From NCBI GenBank assembly GCA_037042915.1, contig CM073195.1, positions 186,001 to 250,000 of the forward strand: DNA of 64,000 bases. Direction: 5' to 3'. The translations under genes and the position numbers were made by a program. The stretch comes from Auricularia sp. M13. Its lineage: Eukaryota > Basidiomycota > Agaricomycetes > Auriculariales > Auriculariaceae. The notes beneath the pieces are model-generated. The model made no database searches. It had not been told where the DNA came from and saw only the letters and a list, made by a program, of their open reading frames with translations. Positions 32,430-43,149 of the stretch are shown piece by piece. How positions within the stretch are numbered: the first letter of the stretch is position 1; each line of letters starts with the position of its first letter.

Positions 32430-33735
32430 CTGGGCGCGACAGTCCATTCCAACACAATAGCAACACTGCTGAGGGTCGCCGTTGGTTAGATATCGCGTCC
32501 TAGAATCAGGTACTATTACGTGCCGATGTAGGCCGAAGTTTACAAATCATAGGACCACATGATCAGAAACTGGTCGTACATAAGTATCTCCAGAAATGAG
32601 GCCTAGGAGGGACGGGGGAAGGGACCGGCCGGCCGTACGGCCGACCGCCCGGCCACGCCAAGAATAGTCCCCAGCAGCGACTGCTGGAGTATTATCTTAT
32701 CATACTTAGCGCGTTCTGAGTGCTTGTGCTCACTGCTATTGCGGATGAGAATTGTGATACATATGTCAGTGATTTGGAGATGTTTTGTGTAATTGAAGTC
32801 TCACATATTATACGAGGTCGACGGAGCTTGCGCTTATCACCGCTTCGTCTTATGTACAGTGCTTAAATCCTTGGATAGTACATGAATGCACTAGGTAACT
32901 TACTGTGCGCCCAATAGAGCCACGGTGACGCTGTACAGTGCGTGAATAACATGGATAGAGCACATAAAAGGTGAAATTACATATTAGTATATTACATACG
33001 GACGGCCTCGTGAATACAGGAAAATCAGGGGCGCGCATAGGGGACAGTGAAGGGAAGAACAGGGAGGGGCGGGAAGGGTGGCGGGGTCATCCAGCACGCC
33101 GGCCGGCGTGCAACGGCGAGCAAAGTCGTGCGGCCCCCGCAGCGCGCACGTCGCAGCTGCATGGCCGGCGTCGACAAGACGGCGCTCGTGGGCTCGACGT
33201 AATCGTGACGCAGCTGCGGCGCCGGCCCCAGGTCGCCAGAGGCGAGCTTGCCCGCAGCACGACGCACGGCAGCCCGGCGGATCCAGCGAGCGCAGCGCTG
33301 ACGCAGCGCTCAGTCGCGCATGCATGCAGCGATTCCGCCCTTGAGCGCGGCAGCGCAGGCAGCGCGCTTTGGTGGGTGATGAGCGGGGGAGACGAACGGT
33401 GCGCAGTGCGCGCTGCAGCGCGCACGGTCCGTCGACGTGGGAGGAAGAAAAGCGGAGGCGGACTTTGCACGTGTTGCATCCGCTGTTCCGATCCGGGCTT
33501 GTGATGCTCGCGCGAATAAATGCAGTCTGCTCACAACCTCCTCTCCACATGACTGCGCAAAAAATTCAAAGTTAAATCCTATGTCCCAAGTTCATGTGTA
33601 TATTTTATTAATGCGAGCGTACAAGGGCAAACGCAGTCGAGCTGTTGTCGACCGTGACATCCCTGAAAGTGACGCTGGTCGACTGTGGCTATGCTCTGTC
33701 TGAGAACGGAGAAGAGCGGAGACAACCTAAGGATT
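32430..33735. other. No gene recognised
   Basis: 32.6-32.65 kb holds a palindrome-rich run (ccggccggccgtacggccg). 33.03-33.47 kb is very GC-rich with overlapping Arg/Ala-rich frames on both strands, none convincing. The rest is AT-richer and stop-rich. Confidence 0.45.
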
Positions 33736-33737
33736 TC

Positions 33738-33906
33738 AGCTATTTTCGATGGTGTAGAGCATAAGAAATTCCTTTCACATAGCAAATCCATCATGATCTG
33801 CCTTTTCTGGTAGCTCAAGCAGTGCCCAGACCACCGAAAAAGGCAGATCACTGATGAATCAACTATGTGAACGAAATCCTTATGCTCTACACCATCGAAA
33901 ATAGCT
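33738..33906. repeat. 169-bp foldback hairpin with ~74-bp arms
   Basis: The left arm 33738-33811 (agctattttcgatggtgtag...) is an imperfect reverse complement of the right arm 33831-33906 (...ctacaccatcgaaaatagct), with an ~18-base loop. The outer 28 bp are perfectly paired; inner mismatches are scattered. No terminal gene or transposase is nearby. Candidates are a foldback MITE or a hairpin-RNA locus. Confidence 0.9.
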
Positions 33907-34059
33907 GTTATTTTGTAAACTCCGCAGGGCTTTTATACTCCACGGGAATAGGTCACGTGCCAGGTACAGGTTGCTGAATAATCCCAAGGCTCATGGGAGT
34001 CGCTTGGTGAGATGAGACAACGCCGCTATGACTCCGGGATACTCCCGGATGGCAGTGCC

Positions 34060-34205
34060 AAAACGACCGCTTGGAGTCCGCCGGGACTGATCATGATGAT
34101 CGACCGGCCGACCGGTCGCTCGGAGTCTCCCGGGGATTGATGGTCGACCGGCCGACCGGTCGCTCGGAGTCTCCCGGGGTTTGATGGTCGACCGGCCGGC
34201 CGTCC
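34060..34205. repeat. ~50-bp GC-rich tandem repeat, about three units
   Basis: gtcgaccggccgaccggtcg followed by ctcggagtctcccgggg and ttgatg is repeated about 2.5-3 times, with short palindromes (ccggccgg, accggt) in every unit. Confidence 0.8.
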
Positions 34206-34209
34206 GGTC

Positions 34210-36535
34210 CCTCCACCCACTACTACTCCTCTATTCTCGATACGTTGGGGCTTCCCCGGCGTTATCCGCAATGACTCTGACTCCTACAACCCCAACGACA
34301 ACCCGTAATGCTGCAGACGCTCTCGAAGTCATTGGCTTGTGTAGACGAGCTGGCCGGAGCTTGTGCAGCGTTGAAAGCCCAGCTTGAACAAATTGGCTCC
34401 GATTGGAAGGTCCTGGACGAGAAAGGTACGCACGAAGTCTAGCTTGCGTAAAGCATGCTCTTTAAAGAGCATCAGGTGTGGGAGGTGTTTCCAATTGAGT
34501 ACTTTCGACTTTTCAGGGGGATGTCACCTTGCTTGAAAGGTCACTCCCTCCCCCGAAATGAAGCCCACTTTTCGTGCGTTTCGAACTCCACCCGGCCCGA
34601 TACTCCGGTCCCGACGCCCATCCTTCGAGTCGTCTGCGCTCTTTGAGCCCTTCCTTGCGTTCCGCATTCCCGTACAGTCTATGGACCATAAGGGGTCTTC
34701 GTATGCTTGCAACTACTTAGCTGCTGGCTTCTCCTGCGTCCTGGTTGCCGCTTCTTTGCTTTTCTTGCGTCGCTCGAGTCTTTGCTTTGCTTTTGTCGCT
34801 TCTCTTCGATGCTACGCTCAGCCCGCATTCTTCACTTTGACCGTGCCGTCTGCGACATGGTCTGATCTTCCGGCCACAGTATATGTACATTGGCTTAGTG
34901 ACACTTCCCCCAAGACATCTCGTTCGTCCTCCAGCGGACTCCTCCGTTTGACATGTCCCAACATCTGGGCCAGCTGGTCGCCATGCCCAGCTACTGGATC
35001 AAGCAAGACGAACCGAGCTTCTCGCCGCGGCAGACATGCACGGGCCCCTTTGTGAAGCCATTGCTGTTTGACCTCAAGCTGCATCCGTGGGTGTGAGTAT
35101 GAATTCCGGTTTGCCGGCAGAGCAACGTGGTCGAGACGGGCGTTGGCCCGACAGTGTACCCAGTTCAGAGAGTGGAATTGGCGCAAGATTGTCCACAATG
35201 TTGATCGTGGCCTGCAACTTGGTCGCGACGACCTGCAGCAGCAATTTCCGCAGGTACTTAGCAGCGCTGCGGCCGTCGTCAATTAAAGCAACATCGGATT
35301 ATCCACGTAGGCAGAGTATCAATCACTTTTAATGTGTGATTTCCCTTTGTATGCCTGTGCATAAACAGCAGTGACTGACGCTTAAATGGAATACAATTCC
35401 TGAACTCAAGCAAGGTGTCTGCCGGCGAAGCTCGGCCGCTCGAGAATAACTTAAATGAACTCGGAAAACCTGTACAGTACACAGTAGTAGCGGTCGCTTA
35501 AATTGTCTCAAGTGGTTTTCGAATTTAATTGATTCCCATCTAAATAAGTACAAGTTGGATAGCAACACATATCTCTCTCTCTATGTGAATTAATTGTTCA
35601 GATCGAATTAATTCAAGCAGAAGTGCCCCGCAAGATAGCTCTTGTCGCGGCGCAAGAAATTTAATTCTATCAAGTACTTAGTTTTGTAGACATGTCCCAA
35701 ATCAACGGTCAGGTGTAATTATTTGTACAGCATTTAATTGATGTTGAGGGAAGCGGGGCGCGAGTTCATCTGTGGCGTTCTCTGACGCCGATATGTCCAT
35801 CTATCTGCCCAAAGCGTCCTCGTGCGCGCGCGGTCCGGCCATTGCGCGCGGCGGACACCCCGGCCCTCAGCCTCGCGCCGTATTCGACGGCGATGCGCAA
35901 CACGTCACTCACGCGTAGAGTGATGGTGACCGTAGAGTGATGGCGACTCCGCGTATTACGCTCCGAGAGCCAGGGTGCCTCGATTTGAGTGCTACGCCAG
36001 TCGTGCATGTGAACGAGGTCGAACGGGCTGCACCGACAGTCACAAACGCGAGCTCTCGGGCAGCGTGACATCCGCAAAGGCGCGAATGTCACATGGTATC
36101 GCGCGGCGGGCGGACGGGCGTAGCAAGCGGTGTACGTACCGGCGCGCGAGTCCTGGCAATAACAGCGTTTTTGAATCCCCACGACGCGTTCGTCTTCGAA
36201 ACGCGGCTTCAGGTCGATCGAAAGTAAAGGAAATAAAATAGAAATAAGGACAGGACTCACGGATTCAGCCAAGCACCTGGTCGCGATGTGCAGCGATCGC
36301 GGATGTTCGTGCTCAGGCTGACGCTGCTGGGAAGCATCAGGCTGCGCGCAGCTACACGACATCCGCCGTCCGTATTACTTTATGCCTCCCGTCCGTCTGC
36401 GCCCTTCTCCAGTTCTCGGCGCACTACGCCGCGTCGATGTAGACTCATACTGAGGCCTTGGAGTAACGGTGAGCAGACGAAGAACGGCCGGGCTGAGTCC
36501 CAACCCGGCCGCCTTTTCTTTCCTTCTGCCACCAC
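34210..36535. other. No gene recognised; AT-rich block inside
   Basis: 34.45-35.28 kb holds Ser/Leu-rich plus-strand frames without a recognisable domain. 35.28-35.76 kb is markedly AT-rich (ttaattga, aattaatt repeats; ctctctctct at 35571) against a GC-rich surrounding. 35.8-36.36 kb has a long minus-strand frame of low-information, Arg/Cys-rich sequence that I do not accept as a gene. Confidence 0.45.
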
Positions 36536-36539
36536 CACC

Positions 36540-37333
36540 ATGTCGCGAAACACCGCCCTGGTGTCGACAGTGAGTACGCGCGCGCCGACACAGGGGCGGC
36601 AGGCTCGCACCGTCGCGCACGTCGTCATTCAAATCGACGTGCCGCGCGTCCGTTCCGAGTCCATTGAAGACGCGCTCGCCCACGAAGACGCGCTCGACAG
36701 CGACGACGACGACGCGCTCGCGCTGGCCGACAGCGCATTCGTGCACACCCTGGCGTCCCGCGTCATTATTCAAGACCAGGACGACGTTCCTGGTGAGCAT
36801 GACGCTCCGCCCGACGCGCCTGCCGAGGAACGCGACATTGCGGACGTCTTGATGGGAGATTTGACTCGCTCTCCCCGTGCGTCCGGAAATTCTGTCAGTT
36901 CGACTTCGTACCAGCCGCATACTCGCGAGTCAGCAACGCCCGCAGTCAACAACGATCGCGAACTTGCTCACCACAGTACCGTCGATCTTCGCGCGATTTG
37001 CGGCGGTGTCGTTGATTCTCTGGCTGGATTTTGGCGTCTTCTTGCTTTTCTCAACGGAATGGTCCAGGTACGCGTCCGATTCTTCTTGTTCGCCCGCATA
37101 CTCAGCGCAGACAGGCCATCGGCGTCCAACTCGCGCGTCTTTGGGTACAGATAGGACTCAGGCGCCCCGCAATTCACGCGAGCAGGGTCGCGATGGCCGC
37201 TTTATGTTTCTACAGCCTTGTCGTCCTCTTCACCGAGGGCAAGTCCGGCAGCTTCAAGTTCTGCGCGGTACTCATCGTCGCCGCGGTGTTCGGCCATTCT
37301 GCGCAGGAATTGAGCATTATTCGCGTCCCGTGA
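36540..37333 (+). CDS. Membrane-anchored hypothetical protein, two exons
   Basis: ATG 36540 sits in a favourable context (ccaccaccATGtcg). Exon 1 is 36540-37067 and exon 2 is 37115-37333. The 47-nt intron (gtacgc...agacag) joins NGMVQ to AIGVQ in phase 0, and the total is exactly 248 residues. The first ~140 residues are acidic and disordered (DALDSDDDDALALADSAFVH, then Pro/Ser-rich). Three hydrophobic stretches follow at about 150-172, 202-217 and 223-237 (FKFCAVLIVAAVFG). The layout, a soluble acidic N-terminus with a C-terminal membrane hairpin, recalls reticulon-like or ER-shaping proteins, but no family motif is clear. No lesions are seen. Confidence 0.7.
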
Positions 37334-37339
37334 GGATGG

Positions 37340-37755
37340 AGTATGTCACTGGCCTTTCTTGATGTATCGATAACGTACGGTGTTTCTTGTTTCTTGTCTG
37401 CGAGCATCCCTATATAGCCAAATGTAACGGTGTTTTCTTACACAGACGTTGAACTTATAGGATGACTCGCATGAGAAGTCCTGTACGTGTTAGTACAGGT
37501 CAAAGACGAATAACGGACGACTCACGGACAACCGAGAATCCCGAGCTATCAGCCACCGCGGGATATTCCGAGATCATCACGTGTTGCGCGCAATCTTCGC
37601 CCGATTCGCACGCCTACGCGGACACCAGGGTAGCATAGATTGTTCCATATTCGAAGTTATGCTATCTACATCAAATCGAGAAACTGTGCCCGATTATCAA
37701 CGGTCTCGGGCGTTCCGCGGGCAACTGCTCAACCGGTGCTTCATCTTCCCGTCAC
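37340..37755. other. Intergenic, nothing seen
   Basis: Space between the 3' ends of two converging genes. No terminator-like or repeat feature can be supported. Confidence 0.5.
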
Positions 37756-37760
37756 TTCTC

Positions 37761-38427
37761 CTACCTGGTAGCATTGCTCGCGCGACGTCTTGGAGTGGGA
37801 GGCATCACTTTCTCAACCCTTACACGGGCACGACCGCTCCTGCGTGGTCCCGACGGAGCGCTTTCTTCCGTCGCTGGTACAGAGGCTACCGCATCGCCCT
37901 CCTTGGCCGTGCGCCTTTTCTTTGCTGCCGGAGCGTTGGTGGATGAGCTGCGGGACCAGAGAATGTCAGCTTTTATGTTGCGCGTCAAGGAAAACAGGGA
38001 GGCGTACTCGTCTGGACCACGCTTGGTTCCTCGCTTGGTAGCTCCTTTATCACCGGAGACGACGTCAGATTGCGCTGCCTCCGTTGGCTTCGGCGGCTGC
38101 TGCTTCTTCGTGCCTCCTTTCCGCGGCCCTGGCTTTCTCTTGGTTTTGGTTTGATATTCGAGAGCGTGCTCATCATTGGCACCGTCGTCGTCGCCGTGAG
38201 TCGCGAGCTGGGAAACCTCCGGATGCTCGACAGCCTGGCCGCGCTGTCGCGTCCTGATCCTAGCAGTCAGAAATGAGGGTGACAGCTTTCTGAGCTTCGC
38301 AATACCGTACGAGGGGAAAGCTGCGCCGTTTGTGAAGGCAGACAGAGAAGGCAGACAGAGCCTGGTCACCTTCATAAATCGACAAGCAGGACTCGCGCGA
38401 ACTCATCGCGCTCGAGTGCAGCTGCAT
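37761..38427 (-). CDS. Basic nuclear-type protein with AT-hook-like motifs, two exons
   Basis: Exon 1 is 38427-38306 and exon 2 is 38259-37761. The 46-nt intron (gtattg...tttctgactgctag, textbook branch site) joins SFPLVR to IRTRQRGQAV in phase 2; total 206 residues. The N-terminus starts MQLHSSAMSSRESCLSIYEG (a second ATG lies seven codons on). The rest is rich in Lys/Arg/Pro/Ala with several NLS-like or AT-hook-like clusters: TKRKPGPRKGGTKKQ, KRGTKRGP, AAKKRRTAK, GPRRSGRARVRVEK and PTPRRR. A DNA- or chromatin-binding role is inference from composition. Reading without the intron would start at ATG 38375, but the splice explains the frame better. Confidence 0.6.
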
Positions 38428-38429
38428 TG

Positions 38430-40600
38430 TAGCGCCCGCTGCCGATGAAGACCATACAGTGCGCGCGTACTTCAGAGAGCACTTGAGTATACAGAGCGGT
38501 GCCGAAACGAGCATCAAGCAGCCTGGCAGGTCATAGAATACATGTCGCCAGCCTTGCGCGCACAAGATCCAGCGTCCGTCGCTGTAATCAGGCTTGAATG
38601 TACAATACGGCCTGTCAGCTGCGCCGATTTACATGGCGTAGAGTATAGAGCTGCGCCAGAAGCACAATTCAGACCGCCGGCCGCTCAGCGCAACTGGCGA
38701 AGCGAACTGCGCGATGCCGACCGTCTTCGATTTTGCGAGGAATGTACTTTCGAGGCTCTGAATCATGACACGCACAGACTGGGCGTCAAAGATGCTTTTC
38801 CAATATGTCCAACCGCCCATGCGCAAGACCAGCGAGCACGGCGTGTAGGGCGACTTTGTCGCAACAGCAGGTCCAGCTCTGCCACTCATTCCTATTAACG
38901 AGCTTTGCTCCAGGTCAAGACGCTGTATTGCGTGCAGATGATAGGATAGATAAACTTTCATGATATGCAACGCCCATATGCAGGCGTTCGCGACGCGGTG
39001 TGTCAGGGCGACTTTGTCGCAAACGTGACATCCTGCCCTCGCCGAACCCGCGCAACCTCGTTGCACTCCTGGCTCGGTTCCCTCTTTCCTCCTTCTCCTC
39101 TCCCATCCCTTCTAGTGCGGCGGCGCGTAGTAGCAACGAATGGCGAGCCTGATGGTCGACGACGGACGGGAGCAAGTCTAATGCGCGGCCGGCTCCGACC
39201 CGCACTCTTCCTTCTGCTCTGGCTAAGCATCGCATCAATGCAAGGACCCGGGAGGAATGGATGGAGAAGCCGCAAAGGGATACAAAGTATCCAATGTGCA
39301 CAGTCCAAAGGACGCCGGAATACAGCTACAAAGTAGCCCTACGTACGAGCGATGCCAGTTGCTGCCCATTTGGCGCGGTCAGCCCTCGCCTGTCGCAATA
39401 AACTGCATACGCGATCCCACTTATATTCGTATTAGCTTTGCGCATCCGTATGAGCTCTTTCTAGTATCAATCTCGTGTAGATAAGTATGTGCAACGAGTG
39501 CTTGCTCTGCGTCACACTACCTCCACACAGCAATCTACTCGAACGAGGACGCATCAGCTAAACCCTGGATGCTATAACGATACAAGTAGAACATTTCAGC
39601 TTGCAGCACTGCTCGACGCGAGAATTAACGGCCTAACACTTGGCCGGTAATAGCAGGCTTGCGATAACTTGTCGCTATCGTGAGTCATGTACAAAAACTC
39701 TTTTCCAAGACATTAACACCTGACGTGGAATTTGCCACAAGGATTCCTCATGTAAAGGAAACGGACTGTATGATTCCATGGGATTGATAATGTAATCCTT
39801 AATCCTGAAGATCCACGACGGTCACGACGTGCGCGGCAGACTGTGCGCTAGGGTCACACGGTCTACGCTCTTCCAGACGCACGACCGAGAGGCATAAAAG
39901 TGCATTGTCGAAGCCATCGAAGACTATCTTCTAACATCATCATTGGCATTGAGCATCTCAGCTAGGGAATCACGAGAGGAGGCAAGGTGCGTGATCCCTA
40001 TCTCAGTGAGAGGCCTAGGTCCGAACTGAGTAAACAGCTCGCATATCCGGTTTCGCTGGGTCATTATGAGTGACACTGAGTCTCTGATTAAGATGCTTTC
40101 TTGTAGCCTTTAGATACTTTTCTCCAAGGTATAACAGTACTGTGAGGAATTCGGGTGAGACCAAGACCGAGTTCGCAAGTGGCTCGGCAATGTTGGCAGC
40201 TCGTACGCTGCTTGCTCTGGTCTATCCTGTAGCAATACATGTATCAGTTCTATTCCGAGAGACTGAACGAGGCTACAGAATGCCAACGAGAGGTTCAAAG
40301 TGTCACTCGCGACGCGACGGAGGAGCTGGGATGGAGTATCATGTTACACGAATGCGCTGCCATAGTCTGATTTTTCTGTGAGAAGATTTCCGCGTGATTT
40401 TATTGTGGATTATTCTGACGCTCGCTCTGATTGAGGGTATATTGAAACGTCAGGGATGAGCCTGAGTACCAGTCGCCGAGCATCTAGACGCCCGCCGGGA
40501 ACAATGCACAAAGCGCCCGTTGCGGCACTTGCACCGATGGTCGGACTTTAGCGCTCTTGTCTCTCGTTCTGCCACTTCGACTCGTAACCACACCGTCGCG
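38430..40600. other. No gene recognised
   Basis: Short, stop-rich frames. From 39.48 to 40.45 kb the sequence is AT-richer and practically without open frames. No repeat family from elsewhere in the window was recognised. Confidence 0.5.
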
Positions 40601-40607
40601 ACCGTCC

Positions 40608-42877
40608 ATGGAGAACGAGGAAGGAGGACCTTTTGGAGATGGGCTGCGCATGCAGGAGCTAGAGGATGGGGAAATGGAGGAGGGCGAAATGCTGGAGGAG
40701 AATAGCTCTGCGCGCGCGACAAAGTCGCCCTTACCACCCGCTACCCAGTCGGTGTCTGCCGCTGTTAGCGGTGGCTCGTCAGGTGGTGGAGTGGAAGCTT
40801 GCAGTGTGCAGGCTACGCAGCCAGCGACTGTAACGGACGCGCCGTCTGGCGCACACGCGGGCGCGGTATGCCGACCGCACCACGTCCCACTGGGCGCGCA
40901 CCACCGACGGCACCTCGTGCGATACGCGTCGCCCAAGTCAATAACTCCCACGTACAAAGTACGCCTCGCATCGCGCCTTCAATGGCCGCGTCAGACATCC
41001 AGTCTGTCGCCGTCGCGCTCGCCATCGCTCAATGCTCATCCTGGTCGTACACTACCGACGGCGCCTCGTGCAATGCGTGCATCCCAATCGAACGGGGCTC
41101 GAGAGAAAAGTACTCCTGGCCCCGCGCCGCCATTGACGTCAAATCAGTCGTCAGTCCAGTCGTCAGCACGCTCTCCATCGCGCGATACGCGTGCTGCTGC
41201 TGGCGGCGTCGCGCGCCAAGTCCACCAAGTCCGCGGCCCACCAAGCGACGCCGAGCAGTCCCAGCGTCCATGCCACACGTTGTACCGAGCGCTCGTGACC
41301 TTGAGTTCTCGCGCATGGAACAGCTCGTGCGCGACCAGAAGAAGCGCATTCACGACATGGAGTGGGAGCTTTGCGAATGGGCTGCAAAGCTTCACATCTA
41401 CAAGACCCGCGGACCTGATGGTGTAGGTTGCTCACATTAGACTTCGCAAGCGTGACTGATCATTGTTCAGGACTGGGATATAGCCTTGAGGGAGAAAATA
41501 ACGAGGAAGTATTGGAAGCTGAAGCATCCAGAGGAGATCAAGGACAACTGGAGACTGGAGGAGATATCTGACCTGAGCGAGGAAGAGGCGCTTCGTTCAC
41601 AGCGCCGCTCGACGCCGTGCCCAGCACCACCGAAGCATGACGATCGAGGCGTTGACCAGGGCGCCACTGCTGGCGGGGCGGGAGAAATTTTCACAATGTA
41701 CGAGAACTTGGCGGACGGGCCAGACGCAGAATTCAGCCTGGATGACGATCACTGGGCTGCCGAGAGCGACTTGCTCGCTGCCGACAAGGCGCGTAAGCTG
41801 GCCCTTAAGAAGAATTCAGGCGTGGCTGGCGCATCCTCGCGCGCGCCCTCGGCCGCTACGGAGCTCTCGAGAGAGGAGCTGCTCGCCGAGACAGTTCTGG
41901 TACAATACGGGTTGCGCTTCAGTTACACTCTTCTGCTTTGGCAGGAGGTGGGGCGCTGGTTGCCCGCACCGCTTGGGCGCTTCGGCCAACCGTTCTGGAC
42001 GGGTTCTGCATGGGAGGATTTTGACCCACGACGCATATACGACCAGAGCCGCGCAGACTATGTCGACGTTACGTCAAAGAAATTCCTGCAGCTCGCGCAG
42101 GACGCATCGTGCATCGCCTTTGCCTTTCGTAGCGCAACACAGCGACAAGTTGTTTCTTGGGCACTTCAGCAGAACTTGGGCCTGACGAACGGCAATGAGC
42201 CCGACATGGTCAGCCTGTGCAGGACAAACCCTGCTCGTCTTCCGACGGCGATTCGACGCCATTATCGACGCGGCGTAAAGGACGTCTTTTACGCAGAGTA
42301 CGACGCTGCAGATATCGGAAACCACATCGCGGTTACATTATCGGGACCTCAGAAGGTGCAAGACGGACTCGCTCGACGGGACTATCACGAGCAGAAACGC
42401 GCATGGCTTGAGCTCGTCAACGTATTCATTCTCGACTGGCTACCTCTATTCCATAATCGCCTGCAGGATCCGGAGGACGTCAGGTGCGACATACAGCCCT
42501 GGCCAGTAGAGTACGACTTGGTCAACCGCAACCTCGAGGACGATCCACTCTTCACTCTTTTCTGGACTCATCTCACGAAGAACGGTCTACCGCGGCGCAG
42601 CTTGCTGTCCGGAGGGGAGTTTCACGACTATATACGGCGCTCGCGCGTCATGCACCGCGAGGTTGAACGACTGTCCTCGGTGTATGACGCGCGCGTCTCC
42701 CCGGAGCAGAAGACGAACCAGGCAGCGCGGAGGATGTGGATCGCGGACAGACTACCATACGAGCCAGTCCCCGCAGGGTATCCTGTTCTACGCGTCAAGT
42801 TGAAGAAGGAGAAAGTGGACATGTTGGCTTTGAAGTACCGCGAGCGTGGGAACGCGAAAGGATTTATTCCGCTGTAG
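40608..42877 (+). CDS. KDZ-linked accessory gene, copy B (open C-terminal exon)
   Basis: ATG 40608 opens an acidic N-terminus (MENEEGGPFGDGLRMQELED), followed by a Pro/Ser/Thr-rich, probably disordered part in which the reading frame must change more than once (PTAPRAIRVAQ and PTAPRAMRASQ look like an internal repeat); introns or indels lie there. RDLEFSRMEQLVRDQKKRIH and MEWELCEWAAKL form a coiled coil, then a 48-nt intron (41423-41470), then a clean exon from 41471 (DWDIALREK) to 42877 with a ~400-residue domain (LLLWQEVGRWLPAPLGRFGQ ... EPVPAGYPVLRVKLKKEKVD). No family is recognised. It lies 273 bp upstream of the KDZ transposase on the same strand, and both are duplicated together at 1-2060, suggesting it belongs to the element. 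Confidence 0.6.
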
Positions 42878-43149
42878 ACTCACAAAAAATTTGCAATCAA
42901 CTTGTACATTAGACAATCGTAGCTACCTGCCCAAAAATTATCAGTTGCTCCAGCGTGAATCGTGTGGCTGAGTAAGGCGCGTGCGTGAGTATAACTCGGC
43001 GCTGCGTTCTGCACCACGTTTGGTTCGGAACCACGCTGTGGCTCTCCACCACGAGCTGCCACCACGTTGGCCGAACGGCAAGCTCGGAATGGAACAACAG
43101 GCCACAACAGTATCTCTTGCTCTCCTACCACCAACTGCCCCAGGCCATA

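Noticed and set aside
32971-33550. Overlapping 177- and 188-codon frames on opposite strands
   Set aside because: Both are Arg/Ala-rich in an extremely GC-rich segment; neither shows motifs or splice structure.
35766-36362. 198-codon minus-strand frame
   Set aside because: Arg/Cys/Ser-rich translation without domain character, in GC-rich DNA where long chance frames are common.
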